Source of the DNA: Liolophura sinensis
Taxonomy: Eukaryota; Mollusca; Polyplacophora; Chitonida; Chitonidae
NCBI RefSeq assembly: GCF_032854445.1
Contig: NW_027018184.1
Span: 1 to 63,151, forward strand
Direction: 5' to 3'
Length of the DNA: 63,151 bases
The notes beneath the pieces are model-generated. The model did not search any database. It was given only the letters and a program-made list of their open reading frames with translations, and had not been told where the DNA came from. Positions 13,186-25,400 of the stretch are shown here, one piece after another. Both the position numbers and the translations under genes were made by a program. Positions within the stretch are counted from its first letter, which is position 1. Each line of letters opens with the position of its first letter.

Positions 13186-15560
13186 GTTTAATCAGCTGCC
13201 GATGCCTGGGCCAATTCCGCATCTTTTAGAACCTTATTGATGTGGGTCAGTGATCAGTTGTACTTTTTACAGCAGACTGTATCTAGTACCTTGTGTTTTT
13301 TATGTACAAATGGTGTGGTTTTTCTACACGTAGATAAAGACATTGAGATTGTCTTGGACTTAGAAGTAAGACAATTGCTGGGTGAGTTAAATGGGCTTAG
13401 CCCAAAGATTTGACGTCTTCTGGGCTACCGAAGGGCACATAACGTATAGTTAAAAGTTGAATATAGTAACGACCAGTCGCGATTGTGCATAGTACAGTGT
13501 ATCCGATTTCAATTAACAAAAAGACCAGGCAAAAATGCAAAAGTGGAAAAACTGTTCCAGTGCTGCTGGTAAGAGGCTAATCCGACGTATTTTGTGACGA
13601 GAAATCGAATGGTGCAAACCGCGTTGCTCTCCGACCAATACTTTTGGCTGTAGCGACAATTGAATGATCATTGATGTCATAGTCACGTGCCCAGCAACGG
13701 CTCTTACTCCATGGAAACCAGGGAAATTTGCAATTTTTTAAACAGCTGCCGATGCCTGGCCCAATTCCGCATCTATTAGAACCTTATAGATGTGGTTCAG
13801 TGATCAGTTGTACTTTTTACAGCAGACTGTATCTAGTACATTGTTTTTTTTATGTACGAATGGTGTGGTTTTTCTACACGTAGATAAAGACATTGAGATT
13901 GTCTTGGACTTAAAAGTAAGACAATTGCTGGATGAGTTAAATGGGCTTAGCCCAAAGATTTGACGTCTTCTGGGCTACCGAAGGGCACATAACGTATGGT
14001 TAAAAGTTGAATATAGTAACGACCAGTCGCGATTGTGCATAGTACAGTGTATCCGATTTCAATTAACAAAAAGACCAGGCAAAAATGCAAATGTGGAAAA
14101 ACTGTTCCAGTGCTGCTAGTAAGAGGCTAATCCGACGTATTTTGTGACGAGAAATCGAATGGTGCAAACCGCGTTGCTCTCCGACCAATACTTTTGGCTG
14201 TAGCGACAATTGAATGATCATTGATGTCATAGTCACGTGCCCAGCAACGGCTCTTACTCCATGGAAACCAGGGAAATTTGCAATTTTTTAAACAGCTGCC
14301 GATGCCTGGCCCAATTCCGCATCTATTAGAACCTTATAGATGTGGTTTAGTGATCAGTTGTACTTTTTACAGCAGACTGTATCTAGTACATTGTGTTTTT
14401 TATGTACGAATGGTGTGGTTTTTCTACACGTAGATAAAGACATTGAGATTGTCTTGGACTTAAAAGTAAGACAATTGCTGGGTGAGTTAAATGGGCTTAG
14501 CCCAAAGATTTGACGTCTTCTGGGCTACCGAAGGGCACATAACGTATAGTTAAAAGTTGAATATAGTAACGACCAGTCGCGATTGTGCATAGTACAGTGT
14601 AGCCGATTTCAATTAACAAAAAGACCAGGCAAAAATGCAAAAGTAGAAAAACTGTTCCAGTGCTGCTGGTAAGAGACCAATCCGACGTATTTTGTCACGA
14701 GAAATCGAATGGTGCAAACCGCGTTGCTCTCCGACCAATACTTTTGGCTGTAGCGACAATTGAATGATCATTGATGTCATAGTCACGTGCCCAGCAACGG
14801 CTCTTACTCCATGGAAACCAGGGAAATTTGCAATTTTCTAAACAGCTGCCCATGCCTGGGCCAATTTTGCATCTTTTAGAATCTTATTGATGTGGGTCAG
14901 TGATCAGTTGTACTTTTTACAGCAGACTGTATCTAGTACATTGTGTTTTTTATGTACGAATGGTGTGGTTTTTCTACACGTAGATAAAGACATTGAGATT
15001 GTCTTGGACTTAAACGTAAGACAATTGCTGGATGAGTTAAATGGGCTTAGCCCAAAGATTTGACGTCTTCTGGGCTACCGAAGGGCACATAACGTATAGT
15101 TAAAAGTTGAATATAGTAACGACCAGTCGCGATTGTGCATAGTACAGTGTAGCCGATTTCAATTAACAAAAAGACCAGGCAAAAATGCAAAAGTGAAAAA
15201 ACTGTTCCAGTGCTGCTGGTAAGAGGCTAATCCGACGTATTTTGTCACGAGAAATCGAATGGTGCAAACCGCGTTGCTCTCCGACCAATACTTTTGGCTG
15301 TAGCGACAATTGAATGATCATTGATGTCATAGTCACGTGCCCAGCAACGGCTCTTACTCCATGGAAACCAGGGAAATTTGCAATTGTTTAATCAGCTGCC
15401 GATGCCTGGGCCAATTCCGCATCTTTTAGAACCTTATTGATGTGGGTCAGTGATCAGTTGTACTTTTTACAGCAGACTGTATCTAGTACCTTGTGTTTTT
15501 TATGTACAAATGGTGTGGTTTTTCTACACGTAGATAAAGACATTGAGATTGTCTTGGACT
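11774..15560 (+). repeat. 1.6-kb segment duplicated at 2200 bp (11774-13360 and 13974-15560)
   Basis: An offset of exactly 2200 bp (four monomers) relates the two segments. Shared private markers are CGTATGGTT with GCAAATGTGG, TGGTTTAG, the CATGCCTGG head and the tail TTGTTTAATCAGC. The only internal difference I noticed is T at 12118 against C at 14318. The left border is TGAGCTACC against TGGGCTACC; the right border is TTAGAAG at 13360 against TGAAAAG at 15560. This duplication partly overlaps the second copy of the 3300-bp-offset duplication, so it probably followed it. Confidence 0.85.
13751..14300 (+). repeat. Chimeric monomer (switch between ~13850 and ~13998)
   Basis: The 5' part has the GGCCCAATT head and the eight-T run typical of the domain II units at 17599 and 19798. 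The 3' part has CGTATGGTT and GCAAATGTGG with GCTGCTAGTAAG, as in the domain I units at 8251 and 11551. It therefore joins domain II-type and domain I-type sequence within one unit and opens the second copy of the 2200-bp-offset duplication. Confidence 0.7.
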
Positions 15561-17048
15561 GAAAAGTAAGACAATTGCTGGATGAGTTAAATGGGCTTAG
15601 CCCAAAGATTTGACGTCTTCTGGGCTACCGAAGGGCACATAACGTATAGTTAAAAGTTGAATATAGTAACGACCAGTCGCGATTGTGCATAGTACAGTGT
15701 ATCCGATTTCAATTAACAAAAAGACCAGGCAAAAATGCAAAAGTGGAAAAACTGTTCCAGTGCTGCTGGTAAGAGGCTAATCCGACGTATTTTGTGACGA
15801 GAAATCGAATGGTGCAAACCGCATTCCTCTCCGACCAATACTTTTGGCTGTAGCGACAATTGAATGATCATTGATGTCATAGTCACGTGCCCAGCAACGG
15901 CTCTTACTCCATGGAAACCAGGGAAATATGCAGTTTTTTAACAGCTGCCGATGCCTGGCCCAATTCCGCATCTATTGGAACCTTATAAATGTGGTTCAGT
16001 GATCAGTTGTACTTTTTACAGCAGACAGTATCTAGTACATTGTGTTTTTTATGTACGAATGGTGTGGTTTTTCTACACGTAGATAAAGACATTGAGATTG
16101 TCTTGGACTTAAAAGTAAGACAATTGCTGGGTGAGTTAAATGGGCTTAGCCCAAAGATTTGACGTCTTCTGGGCTACAGAAGGGCACATAACTTATAGTC
16201 AAAAGTTGAATATAGTAATGACCAGTCGCGATTGTACATAGTAGATTGTATCCGATTTCAATTAACAAAAAGACCAGGCAAAAATGCAAAAGTAGAAAAA
16301 CTGTTCCAGTGCTGCTGGTAAGAGGCTAATCCGACGTATTTTGTGACGAGAAATCGAATGGTGCAAACCGCGTTGCTCTCCGACCAATAGTTTTGGCTGT
16401 AGTGACAATTGAATGATCATTGATGTCATAGTCACGTGCCCAGCAACGGCTCTTACTCCATGGAAACCAGGGAAATTTGCCATTTTTTAAACAGCTGCCG
16501 ATGCCTGGGCCAATTCCGCATCTTTTAGAACCTTATTGATGTGGTTCAGTGATCAGTTGTACTTTTTACAGCAGACTGTATCTAGTACATTGTGTTTTTT
16601 ATGTACGAATGGTGTGGTTTTTCTACACGTAGATAAAGACATTGAGATTGTCTTGGACTTAAAAGTAAGACAATTGCTGGATGAGTTAAATGGGCTTAGC
16701 CCAAAGATTTGACGTCTTCTGGGCTACCGAAGGGCACATAACGTATAGTTAAAAGTTGAATATAGTAACGACCAGTCGCGATTGTGCATAGTACAGTGTA
16801 TCCGATTTCAATTAACAAAAACACCAGGCAAAAATGCAAAAGTGGAAAAACTGTTCCAGTGCTACTGGTAAGAGGCTAATCCGACGTATTTTGTCACGAG
16901 AAATCGAATGGTGCAAACCGCGTTGCTCTCCGACCAATACTTTTGGCTGTAGCGACAATTGAATGATCAATGATGTCATAGTCACGTGCCCAGCAACGGC
17001 TCTTACTCCATGGAAACCAGGGAAATTTGAAATTTTTTAACAGCTGCC

Positions 17049-20000
17049 GATGCCTGGCCCAATTCCGCATCTATTAGAACCTTATAGATGTGGTTCAGTG
17101 ATCAGTTGTACTTTTTACAGCAGACTGTATCTAGTACATTGTGTTTTTTATGTACGAATGGTGTGGTTTTTCTACACGTAGATAAAGACATTGAGATTGT
17201 CTTGGACTTAGAAGTAAGACAATTGCTGGGTGAGTTAAATGGGCTTAGCCCAAAGATTTGACGTCTTCTGGGCTACCGAAGGGCACATAACGTATAGTTA
17301 AAAGTTGAATATAGTAACGACCAGTCGCGATTGTGCATAGTACAGTGTATCCGATTTCAATTAACAAAAAGACCAGGCAAAAATGCAAAAGTGGAAAAAC
17401 TGTTCCAGTGCTGCTGGTAAGAGGCTAATCCGACGTATTTTGTCACGAGAAATCGAATGGTGCAAACCGCGTTGCTCTCCGACCAATACTTTTGGCTGTA
17501 GCGACAATTGAATGATCATTGATGTCATAGTCACGTGCCCAGCAACGGCTCTTACTCCATGGAAACCAGGGAAATTTGCAATTTTTTAAACAGCTGCCGA
17601 TGCCTGGCCCAATTCCGCATCTATTAGAACCTTATAGATGTGGTTCAGTGATCAGTTGTACTTTTTACAGCAGACTGTATCTAGTACATTGTTTTTTTTA
17701 TGTACGAATGGTGTGGTTTTTCTACACGTAGATAAAGACATTGAGATTGTCTTGGACTTAAAAGTAAGACAATTGCTGGATGAGTTAAATGGGCTTAGCC
17801 CAAAGATTTGACGTCTTCTGGGCTACCGAAGGGCACATAACGTATAGTTAAAAGTTGAATATAGTAACGACCAGTCGCGATTGTGCATAGTACAGTGTAT
17901 CCGATTTCAATTAACAAAATGACCAGGCAAAAATGCAAAAGTGGAAAAACTGTTCCAGTGCTGCTGGTAAGAGGCTAATCCGACGTATTTTGTGACGAGA
18001 AATCGAATGGTGCAAACCGCGTTGCTCTCCGACTAATACTTTTGGCTGTAGCGACAATTGAATGATCATTGATGTCATAGTCACGTGCCCAGCAACGGCT
18101 CTTACTCCATGGAAACCAGGGAAATTTGCAATTTTCTAAACAGCTGCCGATGCCTGTGCCAATTCCGCATCTTTTAGAACCTTATTGATGTGGGTCAGTG
18201 ATCAGTTGTACTTTTTACAGCAGACTGTATCTAGTACCTTGTGTTTTTTTATGTACAAATGGTGTGGTTTTTCTACACGTAGATAAAGACATTGAGATTG
18301 TCTTGGACTGAAAAGTAAGACAATTGCTGGATGAGTTAAATGGGCTTAGCCCAAAGATTTGACGACTTCTGGGCTACCGAAGGGCACATAACGTATAGTT
18401 AAAAGTTGAATATAGTAACGACCAGTCGCGATTGTGCATAGTACAGTGTATCCGATTTCAATTAACAAAAAGACCAGACAAAAATGCAAAAGTGGAAAAA
18501 CTGTTCCAGTGCTGCTGGTAAGAGGCTAATCCGACGTATTTTGTGACGAGAAATCGAATGGTGCAAACCGCATTGCTCTCCGACCAATACTTTTGGCTGT
18601 CGCGACAATTGAATGATCATTGATGTCATAGTCACGTGCCCAGCAACTGCTCTTACTCCATGGAAACCAGGGAAATATGCAGTTTTTTAACAGCTGCCGA
18701 TGCCTGGCCCAATTCCGCATCTATTAGAACCTTATAAATGTGGTTCAGTGATCAGTTGTACTTTTTACAGCAGACTGTATCTAGTACATTGTGTTTTTTA
18801 TGTACAAATGGTGTGGTTTTTCTACACGTAGATAAAGACATTGAGATTGTCTTGGACTTAAAAGTAAGACAATTGCTGGGTGAGTTAAATGGGCTTAGCC
18901 CAAAGATTTGACGTCTTCTGGGCTACCGAAGGGCACATAACGTATAGTTAAAAGTTGAATATAGTAAAGACCAGTCGCGATTGTGCATAGTACAGTGTAT
19001 CCGATTTCAATTAACAAAAACACCAGGCAAAAATGCAAAAGTGGAAAAACTGTTCCAGTGCTACTGGTAAGAGGCTAATCCGACGTATTTTGTCACGAGA
19101 AATCGAATGGTGCAAACCGCGTTGCTCTCCGACCAATACTTTTGGCTGTAGCGACAATTGAATGATCATTGATGTCATAGTCACGTGCCCAGCAACGGCT
19201 CTTACTCCATGGAAACCAGGGAAATTTGAAATTTTTTAACAGCTGCCGATGCCTGGCCCAATTCCGCATCTATTAGAACCTTATAGATGTGGTTCAGTGA
19301 TCAGTTGTACTTTTTACAGCAGACTGTATCTAGTACATTGTGTTTTTTAGGTACGAATGGTGTGGTTTTTCTACACGTAGATAAAGACATTGAGATTGTC
19401 TTGGACTTAGAAGTAAGACAATTGCTGGGTGAGTTAAATGGGTTTAGCCCAAAGATTTGACGTCTTCTGGCCTACCGAAGGGCACATAACGTATAGTTAA
19501 AAGTTGAATATAGTAACGACCAGTCGCGATTGTGCATAGTACAGTGTATCCGATTTCAATTAACAAAAAGACCAGGCAAAAATGCAAAAGTGGAAAAACT
19601 GTTCCAGTGCTGCTGGTAAGAGGCTAATCCGACGTATTTTGTCACGAGAAATCGAATGGTGCAAACCGCGTTGCTCTCCGACCAATACTTTTGGCTGTAG
19701 CGACAATTGAATGATCATTGATGTCATAGTCACGTGCCCAGCAACGGCTCTTACTCCATGGAAACCAGGGAAATTTGCAATTTTTTAAACAGCTGCCGAT
19801 GCCTGGCCCAATTCCGCATCTATTAGAACCTTATAGATGTGGTTCAGTGATCAGTTGTACTTTTTACAGCAGACTGTATCTAGTACATTGTTTTTTTTAT
19901 GTACGAATGGTGTGGTTTTTCTACACGTAGATAAAGACATTGAGATTGTCTTGGACTTAAAAGTAAGACAATTGCTGGATGAGTTAAATGGGCTTAGCCC

Positions 20001-21447
20001 AAAGATTTGACGTCTTCTGGGCTACCGAAGGGCACATAACGTATAGTTAAAAGTTGAATATAGTAACGACCAGTCGCGATTGTGCATAGTACAGTGTATC
20101 CGATTTCAATTAACAAAAAGACCAGGCAAAAATGCAAAAGTGGAAAAACTGTTCCAGTGCTGCTGGTAAGAGGCTAATCCGACGTATTTTGTGACGAGAA
20201 ATCGAATGGTGCAAACCGCGTTGCTCTCCGACTAATACTTTTGGCTGTAGCGACAATTGAATGATCATTGATGTCATAGTCATGTGCCCAGCAACGGCTC
20301 TTACTCCATGGAAACCAGGGAAATTTGCAATTTTCTAAACAGCTGCCGATGCCTGTGCCAATTCCGCATCTTTTAGAACCTTATTGATGTGGGTCAGTGA
20401 TCAGTTGTACTTTTTACAGCAGACTGTATCTAGTACCTTGTGTTTTTTTATGTACAAATGGTGTGGTTTTTCTACACGTAGATAAAGACATTGAGATTGT
20501 CTTGGACTGAAAAGTAAGACAATTGCTGGATGAGTTAAATGGGCTTAGCCCAAAGATTTGACGTCTTCTGGGCTACCGAAGGGCACATAACGTATAGTTA
20601 AAAGTTGAATATAGTAACGACCAGTCGCGATTGTGCATAGTACAGTGTATCCGATTTCAATTAACAAAAAGACCAGACAAAAATGCAAAAGTGGAAAAAC
20701 TGTTCCAGTGCTGCTGGTAAGAGGCTAATCCGACGTATTTTGTGACGAGAAATCGAATGGTGCAAACCGCATTGCTCTCCGACCAATACTTTTGGCTGTC
20801 GCGACAATTGAATGATCATTGATGTCATAGTCACGTGCCCAGCAACGGCTCTTACTCCATGGAAACCAGGGAAATATGCAGTTTTTTAACAGCTGCCGAT
20901 GCCTGGCCCAATTCCGCATCTATTAGAACCTTATAAATGTGGTTCAGTGATCAGTTGTACTTTTTACAGCAGACTGTATCTAGTACATTGTGTTTTTTAT
21001 GTACGAATGGTGTGGTTTTTCTACACGTAGATAAAGACATTGAGATTGTCTTGGACTTAAAAGTAAGACAATTGCTGGGTGAGTTAAATGGGCTTAGCCC
21101 AAAGATTTGACGTCTTCTGGGCTACCGAAGGGCACATAACGTATAGTTAAAAGTTGAATATAGTAACGACCAGTCGCGATTGTGCATAGTACAGTGTATC
21201 CGATTTCAATTAACAAAAACACCAGGCAAAAATGCAAAAGTGGAAAAACTGTTCCAGTGCTGCTGGTAAGAGGCTAATCCGACGTATTTTGTGACGAGAA
21301 ATCGAATGGTGCAAACCGCGTTGCTCTCCGACTAATACTTTTGGCTGTAGCGACAATTGAATGATCATTGATGTCATAGTCACGTGCCCAGCAACGGCTC
21401 TTACTCCATGGAAACCAGGGAAATTTGCAATTTTCTAAACAGCTGCC
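17049..21447 (+). repeat. Four-monomer higher-order repeat, two copies (17049-19247 and 19248-21447)
   Basis: Four distinguishable monomers occur in the same order twice, at an offset of 2199 bp. The order is: a unit with TTAGAAG and GGGTGAG; a unit with an eight-T run in ACATTG(T8); a unit with the GATGCCTGTGCC head and GGACTGAAAAG; and a unit with TTATAAATG and AACACCAGG. The copies differ at scattered single bases, for example GACGACTTC at 18361, CAACTGCTC at 18645, TTTAGGTACG near 19348 and CATGTG near 20281. The fourth unit of the second copy changes type near its end, so the repeat does not continue in register. Confidence 0.85.
20898..21447 (+). repeat. Chimeric monomer (switch between ~21218 and ~21262)
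   Basis: The 5' part has TTATAAATG and AACACCAGG like the unit at 18699. After that it carries GCTGCTGG, GTGACGAG, CGACTAATAC and TTTTCTAAAC, which belong to the units at 17599 and 19798. The next monomer is of the type normally following those units, so two monomers have been skipped and the four-unit order is reset. Confidence 0.7.
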
Positions 21448-22409
21448 GATGCCTGGCCCAATTCCGCATTTTTTAGAACCTTATTGATGTGGGTCAGTGA
21501 TCAGTTGTACTTTTTACAGCAGACTGTATCTAGTACCTTGTGTTTTTTATGTACAAATGGTGTGGTTTTTCTACACGTAGATAAAGACATTGAGATTGTC
21601 TTGGACTGAAAAGTAAGACAATTGCTGGATGAGTTAAATGGGCTTAGCCCAAAGATTTGACGTCTTCTGGGCTACCGAAGGGCACATAACGTATAGTTAA
21701 AAGTTGAATATAGTAACGACCAGTCGCGATTGTGCATAGTACAGTGTATCCGATTTCAATTAACAAAAAGACCAGACAAAAATGCAAGAGTGGAAAAACT
21801 GTTCCAGTGCTGCTGGTAAGAGGCTAATCCGACGTATTTTGTGACGAGAAATCGAATGGTGCAAACCGCATTGCTCTCCGACCAATACTTTTGGCTGTAG
21901 CGACAATTGAATGATCATTGATGTCATAGTCACGTGCCCAGCAACGGCTCTTACTCCATGGAAACCAGGGAAATATGCAGTTTTTTAACAGCTGCCGATG
22001 CCTGGCCCAATTCCGCATCTATTAGAACCTTATAAATGTGGTTCAGTGATCAGTTGTACTTTTTACAGCAGACAGTATCTAGTACATTGTGTTTTTTATG
22101 TACGAATGGTGTGGTTTTTCTACACGTAGATAAAGACATTGAGATTGTCTTGGACTTAAAAGTAAGACAATTGCTGGGTGAGTTAAATGGGCTTAGCCCA
22201 AAGATTTGACGTCTTCTGGGCTACCGAAGGGCACATAACGTATAGTTAAAAGTTGAATATAGTAACGACCAGTCGCGATTGTGCATAGTACAGTGTATCC
22301 GATTTCAATTAACAAAAACACCAGGCAAAAATGCAAAAGTGGAAAAATTGTTCCAGTGCTACTGGTAAGAGGCTAATCCGACGTATTTTGTCACGAGAAA
22401 TCGAATGGT

Positions 22410-25400
22410 GCAAACCGCGTTGCTGTCCGACCAATACTTTTGGCTGTAGCGACAATTGAATGATCATTGATGTCATAGTCACGTGCCCAGCAACGGCTCT
22501 TACTCCATGGAAACCAGGGAAATTTGAAATTTTTTAACAGCTGCCGATGCCTGGCCCAATTCCGCATCTATTAGAACCTTATAGATGTGGTTCAGTGATC
22601 AGTTGTACTTTTTACAGCAGACTGTATCTAGTACATTGTGTTTTTTATGTACGAATGGTGTGGTTTTTCTACACGTAGATAAAGACATTGAGATTGTCTT
22701 GGACTTAGAAGTAAGACAATTGCTGGGTGAGTTAAATGGGCTTAGCCCAAAGATTTGACGTCTTCTGGGCTACCGAAGGGCACATAACGTATAGTTAAAA
22801 GTTGAATATAGTAACGACCAGTCGCGATTGTGCATAGTACAGTGTATCCGATTTCAATTAACAAAAAGACCAGACAAAAATGCAAAAGTGGAAAAACTGA
22901 TCCAGTGCTGCTGGTAAGAGGCTAATCCGACGTATTTTGTGACGAGAAATCGAATGGTGCAAACCGCATTGCTCTCCGACCAATACTTTTGGCTGTAGCG
23001 ACAATTGAATGATCATTGATGTCATAGTCACGTGCCCAGCAACGGCTCTTACTCCATGGAAACCAGGGAAATATGCAGTTTTTTAACAGCTGCCGATGCC
23101 TGGCCCAATTCCGCATCTATTAGAACCTTATAAATGTGGTTCAGTGATCAGTTGTACTTTTTACAGGCAGACTGTATCTAGTACATTGTGTTTTTTATGT
23201 ACGAATGGTGTGGTTTTTCTACACGTAGATAAAGACATTGAGATTGTCTTGGACTTAAAAGTAAGACAATTGCTGGGTGAGTTAAATGGGCTTAGCCCAA
23301 AGATTTGACGTCTTCTGGGCTACCGAAGGGCACATAACGTATAGTTAAAAGTTGAATATAGTAACGACCAGTCGCGATTGTGCATAGTACAGTGTATCCG
23401 ATTTCAATTAACAAAAAGACCAGGCAAAAATGCAAAGTGGAAAAACTGTTCCAGTGCTGCTGGTAAGAGGCTAATCCGACGTATTTTGTGACGAGAAATC
23501 GAATGGTGCAAACCGCGTTGCTCTCCGACTAATACTTTTGGCTGTAGCGACAATTGAATGATCATTGATGTCATAGTCACGTGCCCAGCAACGGCTCTTA
23601 CTCCATGGAAACCAGGGAAATTTGCAATTTTCTAAACAGCTGCCGATGCCTGTGCCAATTCCGCATCTTTTAGAACCTTATTGATGTGGGTCAGTGATCA
23701 GTTGTACTTTTTACAGCAGACTGTATCTAGTACCTTGTGTTTTTTATGTACAAATGGTGTGGTTTTTCTACACGTAGATAAAGACATTGAGATTGTCTTG
23801 GACTGAAAAGTAAGACAATTGCTGGATGAGTTAAATGGGCTTAGCCCAAAGATTTGACGTCTTCTGGGCTACCGAAGGGCACATAACGTATAGTTAAAAG
23901 TTGAATATAGTAACGACCAGTCGCGATTGTGCATAGTACAGTGTATCCGATTTCAATTAACAAAAAGACCAGACAAAAATGCAAGAGTGGAAAAAACTGT
24001 TCCAGTGCTGCTGGTAAGAGGCTAATCCGACGTATTTTGTGACGAGAAATCGAATGGTGCAAACCGCATTGCTCTCCGACCAATACTTTTGGCTGTAGCG
24101 ACAATTGAATGATCATTGATGTCATAGTCACGTGCCCAGCAACGGCTCTTACTCCATGGAAACCAGGGAAATATGCAGTTTTTTAACAGCTGCCGATGCC
24201 TGGCCCAATTCCGCATCTATTAGAACCTTATAAATGTGGTTCAGTGATCAGTTGTACTTTTTACAGCAGACAGTATCTAGTACATTGTGTTTTTTTATGT
24301 ACGAATGGTGTGGTTTTTCTACACGTAGATAAAGACATTGACATTGTCTTGGACTTAAAAGTAAGACAAATTGCTGGGTGAGTTAAATGGGCTTAGCCCA
24401 AAGATTTGACGTCTTCTGGGCTACAGAAGGGCACATAACTTATAGTCAAAAGTTGAATATAGTAATGACCAGTCGCGATTGTACATAGTAGATTGTATCC
24501 GATTTCAATTAACAAAAAGACCAGGCAAAAATGCAAAAGTAGAAAAAACTGTTCCAGTGCTGCTGGTAAGAGGCTAATCCGACGTATTTTGTCACGAGAA
24601 ATCGAATGGTGCAAACCGCGTTGCTCTCCGACCAATAGTTTTGGCTGTAGTGACAATTGAATGATCATTGATGTCATAGTCACGTGCCCAGCAACGGCTC
24701 TTACTCCATGGAAACCAGGGAAATTTGCCATTTTTTAAACAGCTGCCGATGCCTGGGCCAATTCCGCATCTTTTAGAACCTTATTGATGTGGTTCAGTGA
24801 TCAGTTGTACTTTTTACAGCAGACTGTATCTAGTACATTGTGTTTTTTATGTACGAATGGTGTGGTTTTTCTACACGTAGATAAAGACATTGAGATTGTC
24901 TTGGACTTAAAAGTAAGACAATTGCTGGATGAGTTAAATGGGCTTAGCCCAAAGATTTGACGTCTTCTGGGCTACCGAAGGGCACATAACGTATAGTTAA
25001 AAGTTGAATATAGTAACGACCAGTCGCGATTGTGCATAGTACAGTGTATCCGATTTCAATTAACAAAAACACCAGGCAAAAATGCAAAAGTGGAAAAAAC
25101 TGTTCCAGTGCTACTGGTAAGAGGCTAATCCGACGTATTTTGTCACGAGAAATCGAATGGTGCAAACCGCGTTGCTCTCCGACCAATACTTTTGGCTGTA
25201 GCGACAATTGAATGATCATTGATGTCATAGTCACGTGCCCAGCAACGGCTCTTACTCCATGGAAACCAGGGAAATTTGCAATTTTCTAAACAGCTGCCGA
25301 TGCCTTGGCCAATTCCGCATCTTTTAGAACCTTATTGATGTGGGTCAGTGATCAGTTGTACTTTTTACAGCAGACTGTATCTAGTACATTGTGTTTTTTA

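Larger units (their letters stand above)
1..15400 (+). repeat. Domain I of the array (28 monomers)
   Basis: Monomer starts: 1, 551, 1101, 1652, 2202, 2752, 3302, 3852, 4402, 4951, 5501, 6051, 6601, 7151, 7701, 8251, 8801, 9351, 9901, 10451, 11001, 11551, 12101, 12651, 13201, 13751, 14301, 14851. Subtype markers concentrated here are a GGGCCATTT head with TGCGTCAG, an ATTTTGC head with AATCTTATTG, GACATT in place of GAGATT, TTACAAGT, and the GAATGTGCA form. Indels are very rare, with a unit length of exactly 550 bp through most of the domain. Several copies are near-identical at spacings of 2, 4, 6 and 7 monomers, described separately. The boundary with domain II is gradual, within the unit starting at 15401. 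Confidence 0.8.
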
